A stretch of 18,002 nt of DNA, from contig CAIUYS010000494.1 in assembly GCA_903903365.1 (NCBI GenBank), positions 1 to 18,002 on the forward strand, given 5' to 3'. A model generated the notes under the pieces. The model did no database searches, was not told the DNA's origin, and saw nothing but the letters and a program-made list of their open reading frames with translations. This document shows, in pieces, positions 1 through 6,786 of the stretch. The stretch comes from an uncultured Methylococcaceae bacterium. GTDB lineage: Bacteria > Pseudomonadota > Gammaproteobacteria > Methylococcales > Methylomonadaceae. The position numbers and the translations under genes are program-made. Positions within the stretch are counted from its first letter, which is position 1. Each line of letters starts with the position of its first letter.

Positions 1-526
1 GTTTTTGCGCCAAGCGGGTGTCGACCATATCTTCAACCTTGAATAACGGCAAGGCTTTGGAACTGATGGCGAGCGTCATAATCGGCGTGTCGGCCGGATT
101 AACTTTACTGTAAATAGGCGCTTGCGGTAAATCCGTGGGTAAAAAGTTGGAGGCCGCGTTAATCGCTGCTTGCACCGTTTGTTCGGCAATATCCAAATTC
201 AGATTAAGATTAAATTGCAAGGTAATCACCGAAGCGCCGCCGGAACTGGTCGATGACATTTGGGTAAGTCCCGGCATCTGCCCGAACTGGCGTTCCAGCG
301 GCGCGGTGATAACCGATGTCATTATATCGGGACTGGCACCCGGATATAAAGTCACCACCTGTATGGTGGGATAGTCGACTTGCGGCAAGGCCGAAACCGG
401 TAACAGCCGGTAAGCCAGTATGCCAACCAGCAACATCGCCACCATCAGTAGCGAGGTGGCCACCGGGCGTAAAATGAACAGACGGGAAGGGTTAAAAGTC
501 GTCCCGGATTGCGTTGAGGTTGTCAT
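1..526 (-). CDS. RND multidrug efflux pump, MdtB-like, N-terminal part (cut by window edge)
   Basis: The reading frame starts at ATG 526-524 and runs off the left edge after 175 codons. The visible part begins with a short cytoplasmic tail, then a membrane helix (about residues 18-40, ending LVGILAYRLLPVSALPQVDYP). It continues into a porter domain with the typical RND sequence YPGASPDIMTSVITAPLE, followed by SSGGASVITLQF and NPADTPIMTLAISS. This matches the inner-membrane proton/drug antiporters of the HAE1 family, and the NPADTPIMTL stretch is most like MdtB/MdtC rather than AcrB. The full protein should be about 1040 residues. It begins only 5 nt after the stop of the adaptor gene, so the two are surely co-transcribed. 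The ribosome site is weak (TCCTT just before ATG), which suggests translational coupling. The substrate is unknown. Confidence 0.93.
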   Translation of the reverse strand, partial: MTTSTQSGTTFNPSRLFILRPVATSLLMVAMLLVGILAYRLLPVSALPQVDYPTIQVVTLYPGASPDIMTSVITAPLERQFGQMPGLTQMSSTSSGGASVITLQFNLNLNLDIAEQTVQAAINAASNFLPTDLPQAPIYSKVNPADTPIMTLAISSKALPLFKVEDMVDTRLAQK

Positions 527-531
527 AAGGA

Positions 532-1800
532 TTAACGTCGATCCCGTTTACGAAGTTTGGCATCGGGATTGGTTAAGGTGTCGGGACTGGCTGCCACTGC
601 CTGCCCATCTTGTTGGGCAATATCAACAAGGCTGCCTTCGTGAAGTCGGTCAGTACCTTCTATGACCACTTTTTCGTTGGCTGCCAGATTATTTTGTACG
701 ACCACTTTTTCCGCTTCGGTCGCCCCCAGTGTCACACGGCGGATTTGTACGGTTTTGTCCGGCTTCACTACGTAAACAAAAGCGCCTTGGGTGTCATGCT
801 GAATGGCCGCGCTGGATACCAGTGTCGCATCGTGCAAGGTTTCGAGGTGCATTTTGACATTAACAAACTGATTGGCAAACAGCGTACCTTCGTTATTGTC
901 GAATTGCGCTTTAAGTTTGAGCGTGCCGGTGGTGGGATCAATCTGGTTGTCTATCGCCAGTAATTTACCTTCCGCCAGTTTGCTTTTTCCGGCCCGATCA
1001 TAAACCTCTACGATAACGGGTTCATTGGAGCGCCAGCGCTGTGTCACCGGTTGCACCTGATCTTCCGGCAGGGTAAACACCACGCTGATGGGTTGAAGCT
1101 GGGTAATCACCACCAGACCATTTGCATCGCTGGGGTGAACAATATTGCCTTGGTCGATTTGTCGCAGTCCCACCCGACCGGGAATCGGTGCGATTAAGCG
1201 TGTATAGCTAAGCTGTAGTTTGGCGTTATCGACCTGAGCTTTGTCCATTGTCACCAAACCTTGATACTGTTTAACCTGGGCTTCCTGGGTTACGGTTTGT
1301 TGGGCGGCAATCGAATCCTGTTCCAGTAGTGTCAGGTAACGGGCATGGTCTATTTGGGCATTTTTTAGTAACGCTTCATCGCGTAGCAACTGACCTTCCA
1401 CCTGCTGCAACTGTATCTGAAAAGGGCGGGGATCGATTTCCGCCAGCAAATCACCTTGCTTGACCATCTGGCCTTCAGTAAAAGCCACCCGCACCAATTC
1501 ACCGTCAACCCGGGGTTTTACGGTCACGGTTCGTAATGCAGTGACCGTACCCAGACCTTTTAGATAGACCGGAAAATCGGCTTGGGTTACGGATTCTATC
1601 GATACCGCTGACGGCGCATCCGCTTCGTCGAAGCCACGCTTGCCCTTGCCAGACCCAGACTTGCCGTCCGGAGCAGTCGATGATTGTTGAAAATAAAAGC
1701 CTGCGCCGCCAATCGCCAGCACCAGCAGTGAAACGGGCAGTACATAAGACCGGCGTCGACTGGCGACAGGCAGTAAGGGTGGATGATTGTTTTGACTCAT
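532..1800 (-). CDS. RND efflux periplasmic adaptor (membrane fusion protein), MdtA-like
   Basis: A 422-residue adaptor that would link the inner-membrane RND pump to an outer-membrane channel. A positive N-terminus (RRRSYV) is followed by one hydrophobic helix at about 19-38. There is no lipobox cysteine, so it is anchored by the helix rather than by lipid. The first half of the lipoyl/barrel-sandwich domain is at about 90-126 (TVKPRVDGELVRVAFTEGQMV, then GDLLAEIDPRPF). A helical hairpin rich in Q/A/L follows at about 128-198, the second lipoyl half is at about 199-222 (YTRLIAPIPGRVGLRQIDQG), and a beta-barrel follows (PISVVFTLPEDQV). The length and motifs fit MdtA. The start lies 11 nt after the tetR stop, with no clear Shine-Dalgarno sequence, so coupling to the upstream gene is likely. 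The C-terminus ends in a basic tail (KLRKRDRR). Confidence 0.95.
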   Translation of the reverse strand: MSQNNHPPLLPVASRRRSYVLPVSLLVLAIGGAGFYFQQSSTAPDGKSGSGKGKRGFDEADAPSAVSIESVTQADFPVYLKGLGTVTALRTVTVKPRVDGELVRVAFTEGQMVKQGDLLAEIDPRPFQIQLQQVEGQLLRDEALLKNAQIDHARYLTLLEQDSIAAQQTVTQEAQVKQYQGLVTMDKAQVDNAKLQLSYTRLIAPIPGRVGLRQIDQGNIVHPSDANGLVVITQLQPISVVFTLPEDQVQPVTQRWRSNEPVIVEVYDRAGKSKLAEGKLLAIDNQIDPTTGTLKLKAQFDNNEGTLFANQFVNVKMHLETLHDATLVSSAAIQHDTQGAFVYVVKPDKTVQIRRVTLGATEAEKVVVQNNLAANEKVVIEGTDRLHEGSLVDIAQQDGQAVAASPDTLTNPDAKLRKRDRR

Positions 1801-1811
1801 GCGAACAAATT

Positions 1812-2456
1812 TTAAGTAAGGGTTTGAGAGCGAATGGCTTGAATGCCGGCCAGAGAGAATTGTACGACATGTTCGGCAAAAGCCTTAGTGTCGCTCAAGT
1901 CGCTGGCAGGGCTGCGAAAATGACGGGCGCTATGCATGTGTTTTAAACGTAATAATTGAAAGCATTGTCCCATGATACTGGTGTGGCAATAGTGAATTTG
2001 TTCCGCGCTGGCATCTTGCCCCAGACATTCTTTCAACAAATCGAGCATTTGCAAACGTTGCGGATTAATTTCTTTTTCCAGAATATCAGAAAGAAGCCGG
2101 GTTGGCTGCGCCATTTCCTTATTGATAATAGCGAATGAATAAGAGCTGTCATCGGAAACCCGGTTAATTAATGCCCTGATTCTTTCAGCCAGTCGCTGTT
2201 CCGCCGGTGCGTCAGTCGACAAGCCTCCGTCGGGTGGATACAGTTTTAGCTCACGGTTAAAGGCAAAGCGCCAGGCTTCCAGATACAACGTTTCCTTATC
2301 CCGAAAATGATAATTAACCGAGGCAATATTGGTTTCTGCCTGCTCGCAAATTTCGGCTATCGTCGACTCCTGAAAGCCTTTCTCGGCAAAAATGCGACTG
2401 GCCGCAATTAACAAGCGATTGCGGGTTTTTTCAGACTTGGTTTTCAGATCCGTCAT
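1812..2456 (-). CDS. TetR-family repressor, CecR/YbiH-like, of the efflux operon
   Basis: A 214-residue transcription regulator. The N-terminal TetR DNA-binding domain spans about residues 10-56: TRNRLLIAASRIFAEKGFQEST, then the helix-turn-helix AEICEQAETNIASVNYHF and DKETLYLEAW. The NIASVNYHF form of the recognition helix and the C-terminal half (about 85-210, with FAIINKEMAQPT and CHTSIMGQCFQLL) resemble the CecR/YbiH group with a DUF1956-type ligand domain. It is the first gene of the tetR-adaptor-pump operon, so it most likely controls its own operon. The ligand is unknown. The ATG at 2456 follows TTTTTTTTAGCCC with no clear ribosome site. The family is sure from the sequence; the target is inferred from position. 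Confidence 0.92.
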   Translation of the reverse strand: MTDLKTKSEKTRNRLLIAASRIFAEKGFQESTIAEICEQAETNIASVNYHFRDKETLYLEAWRFAFNRELKLYPPDGGLSTDAPAEQRLAERIRALINRVSDDSSYSFAIINKEMAQPTRLLSDILEKEINPQRLQMLDLLKECLGQDASAEQIHYCHTSIMGQCFQLLRLKHMHSARHFRSPASDLSDTKAFAEHVVQFSLAGIQAIRSQTLT

Positions 2457-2660
2457 GGGCTAAAAAAAATGAACAAGCGATTAATCCTGTTGGCCAATTA
2501 AAATAGATAATTGAAATATACATTAGATTTAGCAAAACGTATGCCAGAATACAAGCTATTGTTTTGTAAGTCTATTATAAATAAATCCTGCTGAACTGCT
2601 TAGCTATCAGCAGTCATTGTTTAAAGTATGACTGCCAGGCAACAATCTGTCATTGTTTGG
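2457..2660. promoter_or_regulatory. Upstream region of the tetR-efflux operon with three small inverted repeats
   Basis: This AT-rich stretch should carry the minus-strand promoter of the efflux operon. No -35/-10 pair is convincing. Farther upstream three inverted repeats sit side by side: CTGCTGA/TCAGCAG (2588-2594 and 2607-2613), CAGTCAT/ATGACTG (2611-2617 and 2628-2634) and AACAAT/ATTGTT (2641-2646 and 2652-2657). They could be operators or mRNA hairpins. They lie 130-200 bp from the tetR start, which is far for a classical self-operator. Confidence 0.35.
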
Positions 2661-3150
2661 ATAACACAAAAGTTAAAGGCAACAGGCAAAAAAGCAACGT
2701 AACCTTGATGTGCTTAAAAAAAGGGTTGCCAACTTTGGCATCTTTCATAGAAGCCCAAAAGTAGGTGATACTTTTTTTATCACAAAAAATGCTAATAATC
2801 TTTGTAGGTAGGGTTAGGCGATAGTCATAACCCGACACAGATAATACGATTTGTCGGGTTACGCTGTCGCTTACCCGACCTACGCGCTTTGTATGTCCTT
2901 TCTTGGTGAGTCGATTGGGGCGAGAAAATATAATGCTCAAGTGTGTCGTGCCTGTTTATGATGAGAAAAAGTATGACAGTGCTTTGTGCAAAAAATATGG
3001 AGGCACTTCGATAGCGGGTTTTAGGGGTAAGCCATTTAACATTCGACAAAGTTCGTTATTAAACGGCAAGGGAAAGCGCATGAAATAAGTCGTCAGGTTT
3101 AAAAATATAATGCTCGCCATCTTGAGCTTAAATTCCGCCAAGTAAAAATG
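2660..3150. other. Intergenic stretch without a convincing gene
   Basis: Apart from the REP-like pair, I see no gene with a ribosome site and plausible protein. The short open frames here are either read through the palindromes or lack a start signal. A 14-bp direct repeat, AAAATATAATGCTC, occurs at 2925-2938 and 3102-3115. Both copies contain a -10-like TATAAT, but no good -35 hexamer lies at the right distance. Confidence 0.5.
2804..2883. repeat. Pair of inverted REP-like units (BIME-like)
   Basis: Two arms of 34 nt (2804-2837) and 32 nt (2852-2883) are near-complementary and separated by 14 nt. Each begins (reading inward from its outer end) with GTAGGT and is itself a small palindrome: GGGTTA/TAACCC in the left arm, GTCGGGT/ACCCGAC in the right. 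A GTAG tetranucleotide at the base of an imperfect palindrome is the hallmark of REP sequences mobilised by RAYT (REP-associated tyrosine) transposases, and inverted pairs are called BIMEs. No RAYT gene is visible here. The whole unit could fold into one long hairpin between the two divergent transcription units. Confidence 0.6.
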
Positions 3151-3155
3151 AATGC

Positions 3156-3205
3156 CTGCTGAAATATCAACACCAGATCAACAGTCGCTGTTGATATTTC
3201 AGCAG
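3156..3205. promoter_or_regulatory. Upstream activator palindrome, copy 1 (sigma-54 activator site)
   Basis: A perfect 17-bp inverted repeat, CTGCTGAAATATCAACA (3156-3172) against TGTTGATATTTCAGCAG (3189-3205), encloses a second palindrome ATCAACAG-TCG-CTGTTGAT (3177-3195). The 34 bp at 3164-3197 recur, 28 of 34 identical, at 17457-17490 before the next sigma-54 promoter. The element starts 93 bp before the -24 GG at 3257, a normal place for a bacterial enhancer-binding protein. No gene start lies close enough for it to be a terminator. Confidence 0.75.
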
Positions 3206-3254
3206 CTTTGGTTGGGGTTAAAACAAATAATAAATAAAAACAATTGTTTATATG

Positions 3255-3271
3255 TTGGCCTGAATATTGCT
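3255..3271 (+). promoter_or_regulatory. Sigma-54 (RpoN) promoter of the VPLPG-CTERM gene
   Basis: TTGGCCTGAATATTGCT fits the sigma-54 consensus TGGCACG-N4-TTGCW. The invariant GG (3257-3258) and GC (3269-3270) are separated by exactly 10 nt. Transcription should begin near 3281, giving a leader of about 66 nt before the ATG at 3348. The palindromic activator site upstream makes this a strong call. Confidence 0.82.
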
Positions 3272-3347
3272 TTAATATATTTAGAGGCATTATTGTTTCT
3301 TTAAAACTGTAACTTTTTATTTAATTGTGTTTTTTTAAGGATGTATT

Positions 3348-4169
3348 ATGAAAAAATTAACAAAAATAGCGGCGGCGATATCGCTGGTCGTGGCGGCCAG
3401 TAGTGCTTCGGCAGCACTTTTAGTTCCAAGTAATGCAACCGATGGCGTAAGTCAGTTATTATTTTCTTTGGAAGATAATAATGCCGCTTCGGTAAATTTT
3501 AAGCATACATTTGCTTTGGATTTGTCTTTGGGTCATGCCGGTCTGAACTATCTTAGTTTCCTTAATGGCACTGAAGGCGCAGGTGGTACATTGACATGGG
3601 ATTTAAGTACGGTCAGCCAATTCGCCAACTTTGCTGCAGATACTTCATCTTTGAGATGGTCGGTACTCGGTGGTGACCAAAGAACAACTGCAAATGCTGA
3701 TACAACTTGGGGTGCTTTGGCAACTTCTCGTAACGGTGCGTCTGACTTTCCTGGACTTAACGGCGCTAATATAGTCAGGACAGCGTTAACGACTACTGGA
3801 AGTATTGGTGGTTATTATGCCTACGTTAATACACAAATTGGTGCTAACCAAGCGGTGGATATAGCTAATGCCACGGTTACTAACTCCCAATACCAAAATA
3901 GAATCAACAATCTAGGTGGTTTGCAAGACTCGCTTGGGTTGCATACAACTGGAGCGGGTACTAATGACTTATGGCGGATTACTCTTGCGGGAACCGGTCA
4001 GAGTGATGCCATCCTAACTTCACAATTGGGCAGCTTCTCGTTAAGCTCGGGTAATGTCTTAACCTATAGTGCTAGTGCTAGTGCTGTGCCCTTGCCTGGA
4101 GCGGTTTGGTTGTTCGCTTCTGCGTTAATAGGCGGCCTGGGCATCTCAAAACGCAAACGTTTACTGTAA
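3348..4169 (+). CDS. VPLPG-CTERM (PEP-CTERM-like) exosortase substrate, secreted surface protein
   Basis: A 273-residue exported protein. Residues 1-22 are a signal peptide (MKKLTKIAAAISLVVAAS..., likely cut after ASA). The C-terminal 27 residues are a tripartite sorting signal: VPLPGAVWLF at 247-256, a hydrophobic helix through about residue 266, and a basic tail SKRKRLL. This is the VPLPA/VPLPG variant of PEP-CTERM, which an exosortase cuts in the inner membrane so that the protein is processed and sent to the surface or extracellular polymer. The middle is rich in N, T, S, G and A, has no cysteine, and shows no domain I recognise. A good ribosome site (AAGG, 3337-3340) lies 7 nt before the ATG. 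Expression should depend on the sigma-54 promoter at 3255. The exosortase is not in the window. The sorting signal is certain; the function is unknown. Confidence 0.93.
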   Translation: MKKLTKIAAAISLVVAASSASAALLVPSNATDGVSQLLFSLEDNNAASVNFKHTFALDLSLGHAGLNYLSFLNGTEGAGGTLTWDLSTVSQFANFAADTSSLRWSVLGGDQRTTANADTTWGALATSRNGASDFPGLNGANIVRTALTTTGSIGGYYAYVNTQIGANQAVDIANATVTNSQYQNRINNLGGLQDSLGLHTTGAGTNDLWRITLAGTGQSDAILTSQLGSFSLSSGNVLTYSASASAVPLPGAVWLFASALIGGLGISKRKRLL

Positions 4170-4183
4170 GCCTTAACGGCTTA
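4167..4183 (+). terminator. Small hairpin overlapping the stop of the VPLPG-CTERM gene
   Basis: TAAGCC-TTAAC-GGCTTA is a perfect 6-bp stem that begins with the stop codon itself. It has no T run after it, so it is unlikely to stop all transcripts. It may set the level of read-through into the next gene, which begins 58 nt after the stop, or protect the 3' end of the first message. Confidence 0.4.
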
Positions 4184-4227
4184 AGGGACAAGCGATTTTG
4201 CTTAAATACAAACTAAGGAATTTTATA

Positions 4228-6084
4228 ATGATTAGCAACACACAATTTAATCTTAAAACGTTGGCAGTGGCTGTGTCCCTGTTGGCAGGTTCACAAGCAG
4301 CTTATGCGCTGACACCTTGGACTAACGGAGCCCCTGATCTTGTGATTTACACGTCAGGCGGCGCGGCGCAGGATGCTGCTCTGGAGCGCGTAATTACTTT
4401 AAATTTGGCGGCCACAGGCACTGTTCATAAATTCCAGGATGACGCCAACCGGTTTACCGGCTATTACTTCACTGGATCTGCTAATCTTAATGGACTGCCT
4501 GGCACAACTTCGCCTTATACATCATTAGCCACCAAGAAAATTTATATCGCAAAACGTTCGTTGGGTGCGGCTGGTTACGGTGTTGTGCCTTTGGTTGCTG
4601 ACGGTGGTGTCGGTATAGACCTGGATAACCTTAATATCTTCAAGCCAGCGGCTGCGGTTCTAACCAAATGGTTTGATATCACTTCGACATCGAATGGCTT
4701 GGCCGGTACTTTCCAAGTGAGTACTAATGGTGGTTCAGCTAAAGGTTTGTTGACTGGCGCTAATGCAGCAACATATTTGGACTCCAAAAAATCTGACGCC
4801 GGCTTTACCGGTGTTGATGCGGCGACCTTGCTACAACCTTTTACCACTAACTATCCAGAGGCTGTAACCGAATTAACTACTGGTGTCACAACAGCCGGCT
4901 GGAATGATGCGTTAACCGCAGGATCCATTAGCTCTGTTACTGTTATACCAACGGGTGGTTTGGTTTATGGTATAGGCGTGACTAAAGATTTGTACCAAGT
5001 GTTACAAAAAGCGCAAATCCTGACCGGTTCTTTGTCAGGTCAGTACAAAGATGCTACTAATGCAACCCAGACTACTTTGGCTCGTTATGAAGAGCCTGCT
5101 TTACCCAGTTTAAGTCGTAACTTTTTGGCAGCGATCTTTTCAGGAAATGTCGCTACCTGGAATGATATCAAAGTTTTACCGGCCTATACCACGGCTGGCG
5201 TATTTATTGCACCTGCAAGCCGTGTAGCAGTATCCTTGAGAACGTTAGCCAGTACGGCTTATACCGCTGGTGTTGATCTCCCCGTGGCTTTGCCGGCCAT
5301 TACTTTGCCAGTTAATGCAGCTGTTGGCGTAGGTGTGCGTAATAAAGGCGCGGCGATTGGTGCAGTTGGTTATGCCAAATTGCTGAATTATCCTAATGTT
5401 TTAGGTAGTTATCCTCCTGCTGACGCAAGCTTTTCGGCGCCTGGTGATGCTGTTCAACAACCTGGTGGCGCTGGCGATACCGGAAAGCTTTTGGCTGACT
5501 GGCAAGCTGGAACAGCTACTGCCAAGGATGCCAATGGCAATGCATTGAATACAGCCGGAAATGTTATTTGGGGTCTTGCCTTGAACAGTGCTGATAAACT
5601 TAACGCTACGGCTGTTACTGCTGCCGGTGTTAATACGGCTGGTAACGATTGGCGATATATCAAGATTGATGGTGCCGCGCCTACGCTAGAAAACGTATTT
5701 TCGGGTAATTATCCGTATTGGGCGGAAGGCGAAGTGTTGAGCGCTGTAAAAGACAGTACTCAAACAGAAGCTTTATTGACGACTTCTGGTAATGCGGTTA
5801 ATCATAAAGCGGCCAAGGTAGCTATCCTGGCTAAATTTGCCAAGGATTTGGGTAATGATGTAACAGTTGCAAACACGGTTAATACAGGCTTGGTAGCTGC
5901 TTGGGGATCAACCGGTATCTTCCCGACTACAGTTACTGATCCAACTGCGGTTAATACGATACCTGGTAAGCTTTCAGTCTTTGAACATGATCAATCAGCC
6001 GATGTTACGATTCCTAGAGTTGGCGTGGTTCCTGTACCAAGAGTAAGCTCAGGTAGTTCTACCGTTATCCTTCAGTTGAAATAA
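4228..6084 (+). CDS. Large secreted PstS-like (type 2 periplasmic-binding fold) protein
   Basis: A 618-residue exported protein. I chose ATG 4228 because AAGGAA sits 7 nt before it and residues 1-27 form a clean signal peptide (MISNTQFNLKTLAVAVSLLA..., cut after AYA). A TTG at 4198 in the same frame would only add ten residues before this signal. The mature part starts with DLVIYTSGGAAQDAALE (about 37-53), like the substrate-gripping GGxxQ/S loop of phosphate-binding proteins. AAIFSGNVATWNDIKVLP (about 301-318) matches the PstS signature IFxGKIxxWND, and GAAIGAVGYAKL (about 374-385) matches the GAIGYVxY motif. PstS is about 340 residues, so this protein is nearly twice as long, with inserts rich in A, G, T and N. 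It has no lipobox and no sorting tail; the end is TVILQLK. No ABC permease genes are near, so a surface or secretion role is more likely than phosphate uptake. It probably shares the message of the gene before it. Confidence 0.82.
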   Translation: MISNTQFNLKTLAVAVSLLAGSQAAYALTPWTNGAPDLVIYTSGGAAQDAALERVITLNLAATGTVHKFQDDANRFTGYYFTGSANLNGLPGTTSPYTSLATKKIYIAKRSLGAAGYGVVPLVADGGVGIDLDNLNIFKPAAAVLTKWFDITSTSNGLAGTFQVSTNGGSAKGLLTGANAATYLDSKKSDAGFTGVDAATLLQPFTTNYPEAVTELTTGVTTAGWNDALTAGSISSVTVIPTGGLVYGIGVTKDLYQVLQKAQILTGSLSGQYKDATNATQTTLARYEEPALPSLSRNFLAAIFSGNVATWNDIKVLPAYTTAGVFIAPASRVAVSLRTLASTAYTAGVDLPVALPAITLPVNAAVGVGVRNKGAAIGAVGYAKLLNYPNVLGSYPPADASFSAPGDAVQQPGGAGDTGKLLADWQAGTATAKDANGNALNTAGNVIWGLALNSADKLNATAVTAAGVNTAGNDWRYIKIDGAAPTLENVFSGNYPYWAEGEVLSAVKDSTQTEALLTTSGNAVNHKAAKVAILAKFAKDLGNDVTVANTVNTGLVAAWGSTGIFPTTVTDPTAVNTIPGKLSVFEHDQSADVTIPRVGVVPVPRVSSGSSTVILQLK

Positions 6085-6273
6085 GGGTTTTGTTTTTAAA
6101 ACAAACCACGAATCAGGAGCCAGGTTGGCACCATCTTAAACTGTGGATGGGACAAGGATAAGTACTGGTCTAGGGTGTGGCGGTGGCAGGGTAAATGACT
6201 GCCGCCACTCACACAGTCTGTGTCTTGAAAATGTACTCCATGTACATTTGGTTTGGCCGTTGCAATGACGGTT

Positions 6274-6291
6274 TGCCGGATTCATCCGGCA
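6274..6291 (+). terminator. GC-rich hairpin TGCCGGA-TTCA-TCCGGCA
   Basis: A perfect 7-bp stem with a 4-nt loop, followed by only GTTT. It is the best candidate for ending the message of the PstS-like gene before the stronger terminator at 6632, but the short T run makes it a weak intrinsic terminator. Confidence 0.35.
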
Positions 6292-6459
6292 GTTTAAAGT
6301 AAGTTAAGAAGCTCTGGGTAAATAGGGTCGTCCGGCAAAGCCGGGATTTAGGTTAAGGGTTAATCTAAACATGTTTATTCAGAGCATCCTTATTGTTTAA
6401 GGTAATGTCGTAAAAATAGCTTAGGGTGTTTGATAGTAATCAAACTCAAGGGACGTAGC

Positions 6460-6482
6460 GTAGGAGCGGCTTTAGCCGCGAA
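6460..6482. repeat. Single REP-like palindrome (GTAGGAGCGGC type)
   Basis: GTAGGAGCGGCTTTAGCCGC followed by GAA. A GTAG head precedes a 6-bp stem GCGGCT/AGCCGC. It closely resembles the abundant REP elements of pseudomonads, which read GTAGGAGCGGG...CCCGCGAA. It starts with the same GTAGG as the two arms at 2804-2883 but has a different palindrome, so it is a second REP class in the same window. Confidence 0.6.
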
Positions 6483-6631
6483 GTTTGGAATTATGAGGTT
6501 AAAACCGTTCCTGCTTGATGGTTAAGTTAAGCGGGTTTATGAATTTTACGGAGTTTTTTTACGACATTTTCTTATTTTTTTGCAGTGCCAATAGAGAGGC
6601 ATAAACTGAAACAAATAGCAGTTACGCTATT

Positions 6632-6664
6632 AAAAAAAGCTCCGGGTAACATCGGGGCTTTTTT
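6632..6664. terminator. Strong Rho-independent terminator, usable on both strands
   Basis: AAAAAAGCTCCG (6633-6644) pairs with CGGGGCTTTTTT (6653-6664) with one T-G wobble and an 8-nt loop, ending in a run of T. The A run on the other side makes it work in both directions. It lies about 550 nt after the PstS-like stop and 122 nt before the giant gene, so the giant gene needs its own promoter or escape from this site. Confidence 0.85.
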
Positions 6665-6786
6665 GCGTGCGCTGTTTTCAGGTTTTGCTTAAGACGGTTA
6701 GTTTAATAACGATTACCAACACTATTTATAGTGCCGGTATTTTGATTTTTGTTTCGATTTTATCGTAGTACAACTTTATATACAGT

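Larger units (their letters stand above)
6085..6786. other. 702-bp non-coding region with a chain of hairpins
   Basis: I see no gene here. Visible structures are: an AT-rich bulged hairpin right after the stop (6086-6107); a bulged GC-rich hairpin, GTGGC..GGCAG against CTGCCGCCAC (6177-6208); ACACAG-T-CTGTGT (6211-6223); TGCCGGA-TTCA-TCCGGCA (6274-6291); CCGGC-AAA-GCCGG (6332-6344); a REP-like unit (6460-6482); a stem AATAGC/GCTATT (6614-6631); a terminator (6632-6664); and the palindrome CACTAT-TT-ATAGTG (6720-6733). No sigma-54 site and no copy of the ATCAACA activator element is present. Confidence 0.6.

Noticed and set aside
610..963. Plus-strand open frame inside the adaptor gene
   Set aside because: The opposite frame encodes a clear RND adaptor; this one has no start signal and no known features.
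2903..3088. Short frame with KYGGTSIAGF, recalling the N-terminal KFGGTSVA motif of aspartate kinase
   Set aside because: The match is about ten residues, no following kinase sequence is seen in any frame, and there is no ribosome site. It is either chance or a badly decayed remnant.
2925..3115. Direct repeat AAAATATAATGCTC as twin promoters
   Set aside because: The -10-like TATAAT lacks a -35 hexamer at 16-18 nt in both copies, and no gene starts just downstream of the first.
4198..4227. TTG start for the PstS-like gene, ten codons earlier
   Set aside because: No ribosome site precedes it, while ATG 4228 has AAGGAA at good spacing and begins a clean signal peptide.
6590..6664. Possible c-di-GMP-I (GEMM) riboswitch: GGCATAAACTG ... 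CAGTTACGC before a terminator
   Set aside because: The conserved ACGCAAAGCC core is broken and the second half of the aptamer is missing. The rest is explained by a simple stem and terminator.
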